Positions 34,036 to 49,286 are shown, counted from the stretch's first letter. The stretch is 64,000 nucleotides of DNA from Centrapalus pauciflorus (GCA_020465985.1 JAANYP010006399.1:1020310-1084309), one strand, 5' to 3'. The notes: generated by a model not told the origin, from the letters alone. Translations and numbers: made by a program.

Positions 34036-35448
34036 ACTGGTCGATTAATAAGTTCGAATATGTTACAAATCTTGTTGCTGAATGTTTACTTAAATTAATG
34101 GATTATTAGTTATAGTTTGGATCTGTTACTAAATGTTTACTCCAATGAAGGGATTTCATTATTGTGGGGGTAGTTTTTTTTACGTATTTAGGTTTTTCAA
34201 TTTTGTATAGATCTTTGCTGTAAAGTTCGGATTTGATACTGAATCTTTACTTCAAACTTCTTTATTTGGTTTTTGTAACATCCCGAACTCGAGTGGATCA
34301 ACGATGTCCTATTTAACTAACTAATCTAAACGAAGCTAAGGAATAATATTATTAAACTATCAAACTTTCAATCTGAATACAGATGATCTCAAACTACCAA
34401 AATAAAACAAAACTCAGCGTTAATTAAATGTTCGTAATCACTATTTATTAATGGTAATAAAATAACTACAAATATTCTAGGTCCTTTAGTGGTAGCTACA
34501 TTCCGCACACATCTCATCTTCACCCTTGAGTACCTATTGGAAGAAAGAACACAACATGAGCCAAAGGCCCAGTACGGAGATCGAATACAAGTGCAAGGTA
34601 TAAGAATTTTTAGGACTAAAAGATGTTTTGAAAATAGATTTTCTTTTTTAAAAAACTATAATATTGACCTCAACATCGGGATTATCAAGAATATAAAGGC
34701 TAAAACAACAAATGTCTGGGTTATGTTAACCGAGTGTCCTAACGAAAAGTGTAATAATCAATATCATATCAAAGACTACACTGAGTGCTACCACCCTAGT
34801 GCATCTGATTTGGAAGGAGTGTATGACATTACACTACACTTCCACGAAACACATAATAGCCTAGGATGCATCCATACGCACCCTTGAAATAATAAAAAAA
34901 CCATTCACGTGCTAACATAATCTCATTATATCATCATAATCAATCGTAATCTCAACGAAAGGGAGACGTCGTAACCGATCACACTGTTACGGAAGTGTCA
35001 TGTCATTGGTGTGACAATGACATGCTTGTGGTACCTCCACGGGCAGTTCAATCGGTAATACTATATCTTGTCTACAGTCTAGTGTTCAAGCATAACAAAA
35101 AGGTCCAAATAAATATCTCCAAGTATAATAATCATTTCAACACAAAAAAGGTCACACTTCACAATGTAATATCAATGTCCACAATATGCCATGAAAATAA
35201 CTATTTCCAAACTATGTTTTTCACAAATGGTTTACCAGCGTTTAAAAACGATATTTGCTTTTGATGAGAAAACGAGATATAAAAATTCGACTGTCAAATA
35301 TTAGCATACAAATCACAAATAGAACAATCTGTACCTTAATAGCAGCTTAGCGACAAACGATGACAAACAGAACCCGCTACGAATCAATCTGATCTATAAG
35401 AACGAGCTTAAATTAGGAACTTCATAGAACTTAGCTAGATTAATATTT
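34036..35448. other. LTR-like repeat starting TGTAACATCCCGAAC, no gene
   Basis: From 34275 the sequence TGTAACATCCCGAACTCGAG looks like the start of another long gypsy LTR. 34490-35100 contains GC-richer words (GGGAGACGTCG, GACATGCTTGTGG) comparable in layout to the LTR copies on either side. A 132-residue open frame at 34489-34887 has no recognisable domain and I treat it as chance. No matching right end was found. Confidence 0.4.
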
Positions 35449-35908
35449 GGGTTAATTACTAAAAGAGCCACATATCACACCCCTTTATCACTTTTTAGAC
35501 ATTGAAATTTCATTTTACCAAAATAGCCACACTTTATGTTACCACATTTACGTGATAGCCACCATTTACGTGATATGTACTTTTTATTCATATTTTAATG
35601 CATTACGTTACAAAAGGTGTTTGGTAACGTAAATGCTGCTTGTACTTTACGTTACCACTTTTAAAAATATGTTCCTTCCCCATAAAAATGTAATGATTAA
35701 AAGTGGTCACGTAAAGTACAAGCATTTACGTTACCAAACACCTTTTGTAACGTAATGCATTAAAATATGAATAAAAAATACATATCACGTAAATGGTGGC
35801 TATCACGTAAATGTGCTAACGTAAAGTGTGGCTATTTTGGTAAAATAAAATTTTAATGGTTAAAAGTGATAAAGGGATGTGATATATGACTATTTTAGTA
35901 ATTATCCC
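35449..35908. mobile_element. Fold-back element, 460 bp, Mutator-type
   Basis: GGGTTAATTACTAAAAGAGC at the left pairs with the right end ...TTAGTAATTATCCC. The arms (TTACGTGATAGCCACC, CATTACGTTACAAAAGG) meet near 35670. TTAATATTT (35440-35448) and TTAAAATTT (35909-35917) are a 9-bp duplication with one mismatch. Confidence 0.87.
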
Positions 35909-36136
35909 TTAAAATTTTATCTACCCAATCCCACTATTTTAATACATACTTGATAATTTAAAATTATCAAGTTTAGCTTACATTATTGTTCAATTAAATT
36001 AATTATTTTTTAATCATTATTATTCAAATTGATGTTCAATAATTAATTATGTGGTTTATACTGTAAGTTAATCGATAGTCGAATGTATATAATTTTGTAT
36101 CTACTTTAATTTCAAAGAAATATTTAATTTAACTTA

Positions 36137-36450
36137 GGGTTAATATTGAAAAAACCCCATAAACTTTTCTTAGTTTTGTGATTAAGTCCTTAAACTTTTT
36201 TTCTGATTGTTTAGGTCCCTTAACTATTTTTGTCTTATTCCAAAAACACACTATCTTTACATGTTTTAGCGATTAAGTCCCTAAACCTTTTGTTTTATTG
36301 GTTTTGTTTTATCTACTCATTCGGTAGCCGGTCAAAAATATATACTTTTGTATAATACAAAAATAGTTTAGGGACTTAAACAATCGAAAAAAAGTTTAGG
36401 GACTTAGTCGTGAAAATGAGAAAAATTTATTGGGCTTTCAATATTAACCC
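36137..36450. mobile_element. Fold-back element, 314 bp, Mutator-type
   Basis: GGGTTAATATTGAAAAAACC pairs with GGGCTTTCAATATTAACCC at the right end, with AAGTCCTTAAAC / GTTTAGGGACTT blocks inside. TTTAACTTA (36128-36136) and TTTAAATTA (36451-36459) form a 9-bp duplication with one mismatch. It lies 30 bp left of solo LTR B. Confidence 0.85.
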
Positions 36451-37199
36451 TTTAAATTATAAGTGAACCTTAATTAAATTGTAACACCATAATTCTAATT
36501 AACAATAATAAATTAATATTACATATTTTCCGACAAAAATTGGGCATGAGCTATTTCATATTTTCATAAAATCCATCCTGTAACTTCCAAAATACATAAA
36601 TAGCTTATCAAACCTCCAAAAATACATGGGTCATCATCCAAAAATGATTATACAACCACAAGTTTAGAATTTCAATAACCCACCACAAATAACATTTTTA
36701 AAAATGATCACAAGTCAAGGGTAAACTACTCAATAACCCAAAGCACGCCATAATAATATATACCAAAAAGAAGCTTCTAATCTTCAACTTGAATGGCTTC
36801 TACTTCAATTCTTACTTGGGCCTACAACCTTCTTTCCTTTATCTTGATTGCCTGGAAAGATTCAACATATAAATGGTTAAACATAAAGCTTAGTGAGTGA
36901 CTAGGTTAACTTGATACCACAATGAAAACAGGGCATATCATGAATCCTTGAACAATATAAGCAAGGCTAAGTAATCATAATAATGAGTTCTCAATACAGA
37001 GAATTATATCATATAAGAATGAAGGTATACCAAAGAAGATTAAGCATATCAAGAGGGAAACTCTTGATCCTGCCACGACAATACTACACACTATGAGTAC
37101 TTCCAAGGAGTGTGTAGCACCAAAAATCCTTGGGGCCCACAATTCCCGGCATCGTACTTCCGCCCATAATAGGAGTACGACATCATACTCCGGTGTTAT

Positions 37200-38921
37200 T
37201 GAGATCGCCAATTAAATGTATATTTTATTGGCGATATCCATGGACTTTTATGTATAATATCTGCATGGATTTGATGGTTTTTATGGTTAAACGTATATTT
37301 ATTGCTCGTTTAATGTTTTGGCTAGGTTCAGGAAGAAATGAAAGAAATTGGATGTCATGGGTTTGTTTCATATTTTGGTCATATATCTCTCATACGAACT
37401 CGGATTCAGGTAAATCAAAAGCCCAGACGAAGAGGAAACATGGGGCTAAAACTTTCATGTTTTAAGTTTTGGCCAAAAAAATGATAGGCATGGCGTGCCC
37501 TCCCAGGCACACCATACTTCTTTTTTCATGACATGTTTTCGAGAGCTCCAAGCACTAAGGCACAGTGTGCCTACTTTTATGCATGGCGTGCTCTCCAGAA
37601 AATCATCATTTCAGAGATATTTTTGGGCCAATTAGAGGACGACAACTCATAGGCACGGTGTGCCTACTTTTAGGCACGGCGTGCCCTCCTCTGGCTATAA
37701 AAACTCATATTTCTTTGCATTTATTCATTCTTGAATATTCTCACCACTTCACACACGAAAAATACTCTCTTGGAAAAGGAATGAAGCTTTTTTGGACCAT
37801 TTTGTGGAAGAAATCTTGAAGGGAAACATCTCAACAACGTCATGAATCATCGATAGGGGACTTTTCACATCTCTAACTCGTTTGGTTATGTGTAATCTTT
37901 CTATGTTTATGATGAACAAGTTATATTTCTCCAATCTATGGAGTAATTGTTTTGTAATCATGTGGATTTGTAAACCATAAACATTGGATGGTTTTATTTT
38001 TGTTGGATGAAATATCTTTGTTGTTTCTTGCTTGAAAGAAGATTTATAGTTTTGATTATGTATTTGCTTGTTTTTACCATAAATACTTGATTTTCCACAA
38101 TGTGAGTTGGGTTTACTAGTATTTGTTCTTCTTGAAATAATGTGTTTGTTTCATTGAGTCTTTTAAGCTTGTGAGAGTAAAAAGGGTAAAACTTGCATGT
38201 ATTTAATTAAGGTTATAACATCGTTTATATTGTTGACGTGAGTCTCAATTTAGACAGTGTTTTGATTTGTGAGATGATAAACACCTTTCATAGCAAGAAA
38301 CTATATGTGAGTATTCAGATTGCACTTTCAGTAATAAAAATATATTTGAGTGATCTTTATGTGTGTATTGTTGATTGTGGGATGATGAAATTATAGTTGA
38401 GTGATCTTTATAATTTTATTATCATTACTTGCATCACAATTTGTGATAGGTCGGTAGTTGAGTGATCTTTGGTTACTTATCATTAATTGTATATTTTAAG
38501 GAGTTGATTCATATTTGAGTGATATTTATGGTTTTACTTCTTGAATTCACAAAATAGTTAATCCAATCGATTGTATCGTTTGGTCATCCAATGTTTAGGG
38601 GGAACATCCCACGTGATTACCATTTTCAAGATTGTCTTTCCAAAACTTCTTGTTCTAATTGTATCTTGATTGTTGAAGTGTGTTATTTTGTTCTTAGATC
38701 TAAGTTTACTTTTCAAAAGTATCCACTTATAATCATCACTAACCATTAACTGACAGTTTATTATCATCATCCACCAATTGTCCCTGAGTTCGACAACCCG
38801 GACTTACCTAAGCTATGCTAGAAAACGATAGGTAATACTTGCCTATTTGTCCGCTAGTTCCAGTTTACTTAGTCCCGTTCTTTATTTTATATTAAAACCA
38901 AGGTGTGCTAGCGGCACATCA
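37200..38921 (+). mobile_element. Solo LTR of a second gypsy-type family
   Basis: TGAGATCGCCAATTAAATG to GGCACATCA, 1722 bp. GTTAT (37195-37199) and ATTAT (38922-38926) are a 5-bp duplication with one mismatch. A likely promoter, GGCTATAAAAACTC, lies at about 37691. The 3' part holds CCCTGAGTTCGACAACCCGG and ACTTGCCTATTTG, words seen near the ends of Athila/Tat-like LTRs. GGCA(T/C)GG(C/T)GTGCC motifs repeat about six times upstream of the TATA box. It is inserted in solo LTR B. Confidence 0.75.
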
Positions 38922-39140
38922 ATTATCGGAAGTATGACTATAATGTACATCACACACAGTAATGTACTAACATAACTATAATTATAGATTATGAACATGT
39001 ACATGTCATGAAATATGTAAAATATGACAACCAATCAGGGGTAAGGTAACACATATGATTAGCAAGTTCATTAGATCAAGTATAATCAGAAATTAATAAG
39101 CAAATGGTACACGCATAACACTAGTACTCACAGATAGCAA

Positions 39141-39177
39141 TATATATACATATATATATATATACACACACATATAT

Positions 39178-39260
<83 letters not shown>
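39141..39260. repeat. Microsatellite (TA)n/(CATA)n at the left edge of a TIR element
   Basis: TA and CATA units of about 120 bp lead straight into the terminal repeat at 39264. The matching TA/TG tract on the other side is 42518-42655. Confidence 0.95.
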
Positions 39261-39263
<3 letters not shown>

Positions 39264-39472
39264 AGGTTCAATTGAGAACTTTTATGCATCGAGAACCTCG
39301 AGGAACTTTTGTGCATCAGATAATCTACCAAGGGTGCACAAAGGGTATTCAGGGAAAACTAAAGATATGGTAATTAATTTATTTCCAAAAATCATTAAAA
39401 GATAATTAGGAGTTACATTTAGAATTAAAATCTCATATTAAGTTATTAACTACATTCCTCATTTTCCTTCCC

Positions 39473-39474
<2 letters not shown>

Positions 39475-39522
<48 letters not shown>
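39475..39522. repeat. Microsatellite (CT)n
   Basis: About 24 CT units lie inside the TIR element, just left of the nested solo LTR. Confidence 0.95.
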
Positions 39523-39523
<1 letters not shown>

Positions 39524-39555
39524 ACCGTCCATCTCCTTCTCTCTTTCTCTCTAAT

Positions 39556-41720
<2,165 letters not shown>

Positions 41721-41739
41721 CTAATCGTGTTCTTCATGA

Positions 41740-42240
41740 TTTTCAAAGTGATGATGATTTGAAGACGAAGATGAACGATGAACAATGATGATGATGAAGA
41801 TGAACAAGAGATGCAACCGATGATGATCATGAAGAACACGATGCATAGATAGATGATAAACGATGAACAACAATGAATATTGATAATGCATAGATGGATG
41901 ATGAACAATGATGATGCATACATGGATGATGAACGATGAACAACGATGAACAATGATGATGCATAGCTGATGAACGATGAATGATGAACATGGACGATGA
42001 ACGATGAACAATGATGATGCATAACAACACGTTAGTTTAAGATTTTTGGATGTTGTTGCATCATGTTAGATTAATGTTTTTGGATAAACATGTTGTTGCA
42101 ACACGTTAGATTAAGGTTTTTAGATGAACACATTTGATGTATCACGAGTGATGAATATGAAGTTGATGAACACGAATATTATTAATGAAGATGATGAACA
42201 CGAATGATGAACGACAATGATGCATCTAAATCTTCATCAT
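41740..42240. repeat. GATGAACGATGAAC-type minisatellite
   Basis: Irregular repeats of GATGAACGATGAACAATGATG and GATGATGCATAG fill 41740-42020 and restart at 42150. Open frames on the minus strand here encode only His/Ser/Ile runs. Confidence 0.85.
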
Positions 42241-42516
42241 TTAATTTGAATTTGTATTATTTTTGTTAATTATGGAAGTGTAGTAATTAAATTTATTTAA
42301 CATTTATTATTTAAATATTTGATGCAATATTCAATTAATATAAAATTAAAATTAATTAAACAAGATATTTATTTCCTAAACTACCCTTCATTAGATGCAT
42401 ATAATATGTTGCATCACGAGATGCATTAGGTACGATGCATCACGAGATCGATTTGATCCAACGGTTGTAAGTTGGTTCTTAGGTACCTCGATGCATAAAA
42501 GTTCTCAATTGAACCT

Positions 42517-42656
<140 letters not shown>

Positions 42657-43929
42657 AAAACTCAATAACAAGCAGATTGTATCGATGAGGAATCAGTTAC
42701 TCCATTGCCTCTAGTTAAGCAAGTCACCTAAAACAATTGCATAGCAACAAGTAGCAAATAAAGTTAGATACTAAGGTAAGTTAATCCTTAAAGTATTCTT
42801 ATACTCATCTAAGTAAGATTCTAAGTCTATAAATATGGTCCTAATCATCTTCTTACAAGTATGATAAAACAACTTCCTTTCATGGAGATTAGTCATATTG
42901 AATGCTTTAATCATGGTTTAGAACCCATTAGCTCTAGTTGATATTTTGACATGATTTCGGTATGAAAAAGTGAGGTTTTAATCTATTTTAACCACTTAAT
43001 ATGATTCATTTTACAATCCAAGTTTAGAACTATTTAAAGTCTTGATTTATAAGAGTTTTGATAGCCTAAAACCAACGCAAGAACCCTTGAATCAAATTTT
43101 GAAATGGTTGGACAGAACTATTTGACTCGTCACCTAATCGACTCGTCGAGTCTCTCAGGCTGGCCTAGTCTGCCCGTTTTAAAGCAGCAAATTTTCCCAA
43201 ACTCCCCAATTTTTATATTCCACCATGTTTGATGATCAAAACTTGTTAAATAACAATAAATATTGAAATTTTATGCTAAAAATGAGCATTATAACCTCCT
43301 TTTAACATCATACATCCAACAATCTATCATAAGAAATTCTAGGTTAATTTTTAGATTATAATACTTGTTATACTTTTCAACTTGATTCCTATCACATTTC
43401 ATCATGTCTTAAGCATTTGCAAAAATTCTAACCTCTATGGATGAATGTAGGGTAGAGATGGAGAACGGAAGGAGAAGAAGATGATGATACACTAATGGAG
43501 AAGATGAAGTTACAAATGCTTACCACAATGGTTCTTTTCCTTCTTCAAAACTCAGAATTTTGAAGCTTCACTTGTATTCCAATGGATCTTCCAAAAAACG
43601 TGGGAATGGAGAAAAAGAAAGTATATATATACATATAGATGAGGTTTGAAAGTTCTAGACCAATCAGGAGTGGTCTAAACAAAAAAATCTGATTTTGTTT
43701 CCTAATTTTGCTATTTAGTCCTTTAATTCTTTTTATTTTATTTATTTCAGCACCAAAGTTTATTTCTAATATATATTCCAGTCACCAAGATAAACTTACA
43801 TTCACCTACTTATTATTACTCTATTTAATTCTCAAGGTACAACTCTCTAATGTACAACTTTGTTTAAGTAATATTTAGTTTAGTTCTAATTATTTTAAAA
43901 TTTTAGTAACCCATGTAATTTATTTCTAA

Positions 43930-44565
43930 CTAGCTTATTTACCCATGTAAACATGGGTATTTTTAATAACTATTTATGTTTTTTAAAAGTTTAATATAAA
44001 AGTAAGGATTTATTATGAAAAAACCAACGTGTTTTCATTTTTTTGTGTTTTCGTCCCTTCATATTATTTTTTTCAGAAAAATCATCAAGTTAAACTTTTT
44101 TGTTTTGTGAAATTTGAATATAAGAATAAGATTTTTCAGTTTTTAAAAACTCAGTCTACCAATTATAATCTGACTCTAATAGACAAATTTCACAAAACTA
44201 AGGAAAAAAATCAACTTGAGGATTTTTTGAAAAAAAAACATGGAGAGATTAAAACACGAAAACCGTGAAAACTTGTTAATTTTTTTCGTAATAAACCCTA
44301 AAATTAAATACAAACTTACTTATAAATAAAATTTTTCTACTAAAAATAATTTTATAATTAAAATTGAATTATTTAAAATTTTTAATTTGTTTTCTTTATT
44401 GCATTTCATGAATTAAATAGGAAAGTATTCAAAATAGAATTTTCTTTTATTAATAATAGATAAATTAGTAAATGAAATATTTAATTATGGAAAAAAATAG
44501 GAAAATGAAAGTTTATGTGATGAGAAAGCGACATGTGTCCTGAATTGTTTTATTTTATTAATATA
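43930..44565 (-). mobile_element. Helitron-like element carrying a fold-back MITE
   Basis: On the minus strand the 3' end is the perfect hairpin ACCCATGTTTACATGGGT followed 9 bp later by CTAG (ending at 43930) and T. The 5' side begins near 44565, directly against the 3' CTAG of the next Helitron. MITE copy 4 lies inside. No RepHel protein. Confidence 0.65.
44006..44298. mobile_element. GGGTTTATTATG fold-back MITE, copy 4
   Basis: This 293-bp palindrome starts GGATTTATTATG and ends AATAAACCC. TAAAAGTAA (43997-44005) and TAAAATTAA (44299-44307) are a 9-bp duplication with one mismatch. It is nested in a Helitron that is itself in a solo LTR. Confidence 0.85.
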
Positions 44566-45208
44566 CTAGATTAATACTCATGTATTACATGGATTGATGT
44601 AAAAGATTTGTTATAAATTAAATATTAATAAAGAGATGGGATCCCTTAAAAACCTTCACAAAAAATTTAAAATTACGATACAATAAAAACCAATAAAAAG
44701 ATGTCATGCATGCAAAATCATTGAATCAATGGTAAAAAATGACGACTCTAAGTCAATGTTTAAGTCAAAGAAGACGACTAAAATGTGATTCAAAATATTT
44801 GAATTATTGATTTAATGGTAAAAATGACGACTCTAAGTCAATCTTTTAAAATTTTTTATTATAAATATGAATATTAATATGAATATCAATGTTTATTTAC
44901 CCTTTAGGACATTTAAATATGAAATTTATTATTTTATTGATTTTTAATAAAATTATTTTAGCTTGTTAATCTTGAAAACGTTTAATGAATATTAATTGTA
45001 ATTTGAATTATTTTAGGTAACAAAAATAATAAGTTTCTACAATAAAGGTTAAATTAAATCAATTAAATGATAAAAATGTTACTTAAATTAATGTTAATTT
45101 TTATTTTTGGAAAAATAGCGGGAAAATGAAAAAGTTGGGTATTAGAATGTTGACACGTGGCAGAAATTGTTCTCAATTATTATAATATATTAATATTAAT
45201 ATATATAG
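44566..45208 (-). mobile_element. Second Helitron-like element in tandem
   Basis: On the minus strand it opens near 45208 with TCTATATATATTAATATT and ends with hairpin CATGTAATACATG, then CTAG at 44569-44566 and T. Its first 60 bp resemble those of the neighbouring element. CGACTCTAAGTCAA-like words repeat twice inside (about 44750 and 44830). Confidence 0.6.
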
Positions 45209-45574
45209 ATAGATTAGAAAAATATCTAAGATAATAGTAATTTATATATATTATTTATGTTTTTTAACTAATTAATATTAAATGATACCTAAAATAAAGG
45301 ATGTTACATAAATAATAAGTCACTAAATATATATTTATTTCATTTTAGGTTATGGTCTAAATTATTCTAATTAACATTTCAATAACTATTCATAACATAT
45401 AAATGATATTGATCTAATTGTAAATAATTAAATAATTCGTTACTAATTATTAACTTAATGTTGGGTCCTAAATATGTAAGTGTTGTAATAATTGTAATTC
45501 GTTAAATAGTTAATTTAAGTTTGTTCCAAGTACATATATAAATTAGAGCTAATTGCATAGATGGTCCTTTAACT

Positions 45575-47393
45575 TAGGGGTGAGCTCGGTACTGGACCGT
45601 ATGGAACCGGTACCGATCCCGAAAATACCGAAACCGAATTGCTTGTTTTTGAAAAATTGAATACCGAACCGTATAGATTTATATGGTGTCGGTTCGGTTC
45701 CGGTACTGGGACCGGTTTTCGGTGTCAGTCACGTATTGGGACCGAATAAAGAAAAGATACCAAAAACCAAACATACATCACCAAATATTGCACCCAAATA
45801 CCGAATTCCTAATACCGAAAACCGAATATCAAATACCAAATACCAAACAAAGAATACCGAATAACAAATTGAAGACAAAGGCATGTTTGATCTCTCTTAC
45901 TACCATTGGTTTACATCTCTCCCACTTACACATGACATGCCTAGTCAAAAAATATAAAATAAATAAACAATAATATCAAATGGTAGTAGTAATATTAAAA
46001 ATTATAGAACAGTTGCACTTAGCTATGTTGGACAGTGAACACATCAACCTATCACAAGTGCTTAATAGGTGACAATAACATGCATTCCATGATGGTTAAT
46101 CACTAGTTCTCAACCCAGAAAAAAAGAAAGAAAAAAAAAAAGCAAGAAGCAATATCACCATAATTAATGCGCACACAGATATACATGTACGTACTTCATC
46201 CGAAGACATCCACGAAATCCAAGAGCGGTCTCTCCATATTCGCCCATTGCAACCCTTGACGTGACGTTCCATATTCTGCTTGCTTACCGTCGCTCACCCC
46301 TGTTTACCCGATTCAACCTATTTATTCAGTTCGGGTTCGGTATTTTCAGTATAAATACGGTACCGATCTCGTGAGTAGGGGTGAGCAGAAACCAAACCGG
46401 AAAACCAAAAAACCCAGGAACACCAAACCAAAAAAACCGGAAAAACCGTTTCAAACGGTTTGGTTTCGGATTGCACCTTAAAACCGAACCGAAAAACCGG
46501 AACCGAACCGGTTTAATATATAATTTAATTTCTTAATATTTTTATTATATTATTCTTAAAAAAAGTAAGAATATAGCTAGGTTTACACACTTTAACTTTT
46601 CATGCTCATCCCCCTAACTTTAGCCGCTCACTGCTTTGGCTTCTTGTTTCTGCCATTTTTGCGATTTCTTGCCTTCAACTCCTCATCAGTCATCAGTTCA
46701 TTACCTTAACTCCAGCCTCTTCTTATCTGCTTTGAATTTTTGTTTCTGTGATTCTTGCCTTCAACTCCAGCCGGCAGCCGGTCACTTGCTCCAGTAGGTT
46801 TAACACAGCGCCGCTCAGCAGCACAACGCCGGTCACTCGCTCACCGCCGTTCGAATTCCCTTTTCCTTCGGAGACAGCTTGACAGGTTGTAATTTGTGAT
46901 TTATGTTTTATAGATTTTGTGATTTGAAGATTTTGTGAGTTTCATTTGATGTTAATGGCTAGCAATTTGTGATTTCCGTTTTATAGATTTAGGTTTTGTA
47001 GATTTAGGTTTTTAATGTACTTGATTAGAAATATTTAACATAAACCGTTTATTTTGATTTTGTAGTTGATGTCAAACCGGTTTTTAACCCAAAGCGCAAA
47101 CCGTTTTTAAGAAACCGAAAACCCAAAAACCATGGATGCAAACCGAAAATCCGGAAACCCAAACCGAAAAACCGAACACCAAACGGTTTCTAAATTTCAG
47201 AAACCGAAAAATTCGGTTTGGGTTCGGATTATGGTAGAAACCGAACCGAACCGCCCCGTGCTCACCCCTACCCGTGAGTACCGAAAACCGAATTTTACCT
47301 AATTTTAAAACCAAGTACCGGACCAAATAAAAAATTTCGGTATCGGTTGGTACTGGTTCGGGTTCTGGAAATCAGCTCCGTCGCTCACCCCTA
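45575..47393. mobile_element. hAT-like element, TAGGGGTGAGC family, outer copy
   Basis: TAGGGGTGAGC at the left is the exact complement of GCTCACCCCTA at the right. CTTTAACT at 45567-45574 and 47394-47401 is a perfect 8-bp duplication, the hAT size. The ends are rich in GGTACCG/CCGGTACC words. Its middle is interrupted by another copy of the same family. Confidence 0.82.
46376..47270. mobile_element. hAT-like element, TAGGGGTGAGC family, nested copy
   Basis: It has the same 11-bp ends as its host. CTCGTGAG (46368-46375) and CCCGTGAG (47271-47278) are an 8-bp duplication with one mismatch. Sub-terminal AAACCGAACCG blocks face each other. The middle (46620-46900) is GC-richer and may be a captured fragment. 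No transposase. Confidence 0.8.
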
Positions 47394-48849
47394 CTTTAAC
47401 TGAACCCAAATTGCAGTTTTGATCCTTTTTTCAAAAAAGTTGCAATGACAGTGTTTTAACTACCAAAAATTTTCAATGAAGATCTTTTCTAACAGAATCC
47501 GTTAAATGTATCCTGTTAAGTCACGAACATTTTAGTCTTTTTAAGGATAAAAGATATTTTTTGTAATTTTAGCAGCAGCAACAGCAGTAGTGTTCATGTT
47601 CTTGGAATGTCTTGGAGTAACCCAGAAACATAGGAGCTCTGGATCGAAAATTCATCAAACTCAGAAATGTGGATCGAACATTCATCAAACTCAGAAATGT
47701 CCGTAGATTTGATAGAGGGGTAGATGCAAAAGTGAAACTTAAACAAAATCAAAATCTGAACATTAGACACAAATCAAAGTTGATGGATTCGAATCAAGAT
47801 CGACACGTTAGAGACAGACGATGTTTACTTTAAATATGATTTAAAGTAAACTCAACTTGTCTGTGAATCTCAAACAAAAATGAAAACCAACAAACGTTAG
47901 CCAAAACTCATTACAGCTACACGATGTTCAAAATCAAACACAACCTAACTTAAATCTGGAACGAAAATCATAGGAGGAAGACGAAACCAAAACCAGTAAG
48001 TCGATACATAAATCCCCATATCCGGAACATCAAACCATTAAACCTTTAAACAAAATGTTAGGAAAACCTTGTTATGAAGAACTCGTTCATAGCCCGAATA
48101 CAAGTGAAATAAAAAAAAACATACATGGTTTTGAACTCATAACTGAACCTTAAACGAAAATTGAAACCCTAAAATTCAGGCACAAATGTAAGCGAAAAAT
48201 GAGGAGGTCGGACACATAAGAAATCCAGGCGCAAAAGGTGGAAACATCACAGAAATCGGTTGATGTTCCAGATTTGGTGATTTAGGTATCCAAGCGCAGA
48301 TGTAACCCTAAAATCCAGTCGCGGTCATCGCCAAAGAGTAGAAAGCATCAAAATTGAGAAGATGAATTCTTCAAAGAACTGGTGAAGCCATGAAGGGAAC
48401 CAACATTGAAGAAGCATTCTTCAATTTTAACTTTTAAGATTCCTTTTGCCTTTTCGTATAAAGATTAATCTGCATTCATTTTAAATTTATCAATTTTTAA
48501 TTTGGGTTTTAAAATAATAATAATAGTAATAGAATAATATCAATACTATTAAATAATAATAATAATAACAATAATGCAAATAATAAGAAAGAATTGCAAA
48601 AAAGGGATTTTATCCTTAAAAGACGAAAATGTCATTGACTTAACGACACCATTTAACAGATTCTGTTAGAAAGGACCTTAATTACAACTTTTTGGTAGTT
48701 AAAACACTGACATTGTAACTTTTTTAAAAGAAAGACCAAAATTGCAATTTGAGGTTCATTAAAGTACCATCTATGCAATTAACCCTATAAATTATTTGGT
48801 TTATTAAAGATTTTAAAATTAATATTTTTATCAATCGGTCTCCCGTTTT

Positions 48850-49286
48850 CCCTTTTTCTCGGCACACACACGCACATCTCACACACACTCACCTTTCTCT
48901 CTCTCTCCTCGCTTCCCTCTCTGCTCACTCTCCGGCCGGCGATTGCCGCCGCCGTCGCTCACCGGCAATCCCAACAAACACCCTTCACTTCTCTATCCCC
49001 CTCTCGTTCTCTCTATTCCTCGCTCACTCGCTCCGTCTCCCTCTCAAAGCCTACTGCAGCGGCCTAAAACCTAGCACCGCCGACTCCGCCACACTATATC
49101 TCCGTCATCGCTCGGCCTCACAGCTCGCCTCCCTCGACGCTCACCTCACCTACACCTCTTGCGCACCCATCTCTCGGCTGCCACCACCGCGGCTGACCAG
49201 GGCCATTGCGGCCGCCCCTGGTGCAGCGCCGCCACCGACACAGAGGTTGAACCAAAGCCATAGCCGCGGCTAAACCCCAAAATCAG
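48850..49286 (+). promoter_or_regulatory. 5' UTR exon and promoter-proximal region of the PWWP gene
   Basis: A C/T-rich, GC-rich stretch without any ATG ends at CAAAATCAG/GTTTGT (49286/49287), a good splice donor. This is the usual look of a plant 5' UTR first exon followed by a long leader intron. The transcription start is probably near the CACACACTCACC run (48880-48900), only about 50-120 bp right of the inserted Mutator-like element. Confidence 0.6.

Larger units (their letters stand above)
45546..48785. mobile_element. Mutator-like element just upstream of the PWWP gene
   Basis: The left end GAGCTAATTGCATAGATGG is complementary to the right end CCATCTATGCAATTAACCC. CTAACAGAATCCGTTAAATG at 47489 pairs with 48650-48670, so the arms extend inward. 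TATAAATTA at 45537-45545 and 48786-48794 is a perfect 9-bp duplication. Inside are a nested hAT pair (45575-47393) and a stretch (47560-48420) of gene-like but non-coding sequence that may be a captured fragment. Confidence 0.88.

Noticed and set aside
34489..34887. 132-residue open frame as a host gene
   Set aside because: No domain is recognisable and there are no supporting exons. It lies in an LTR-like repeat.
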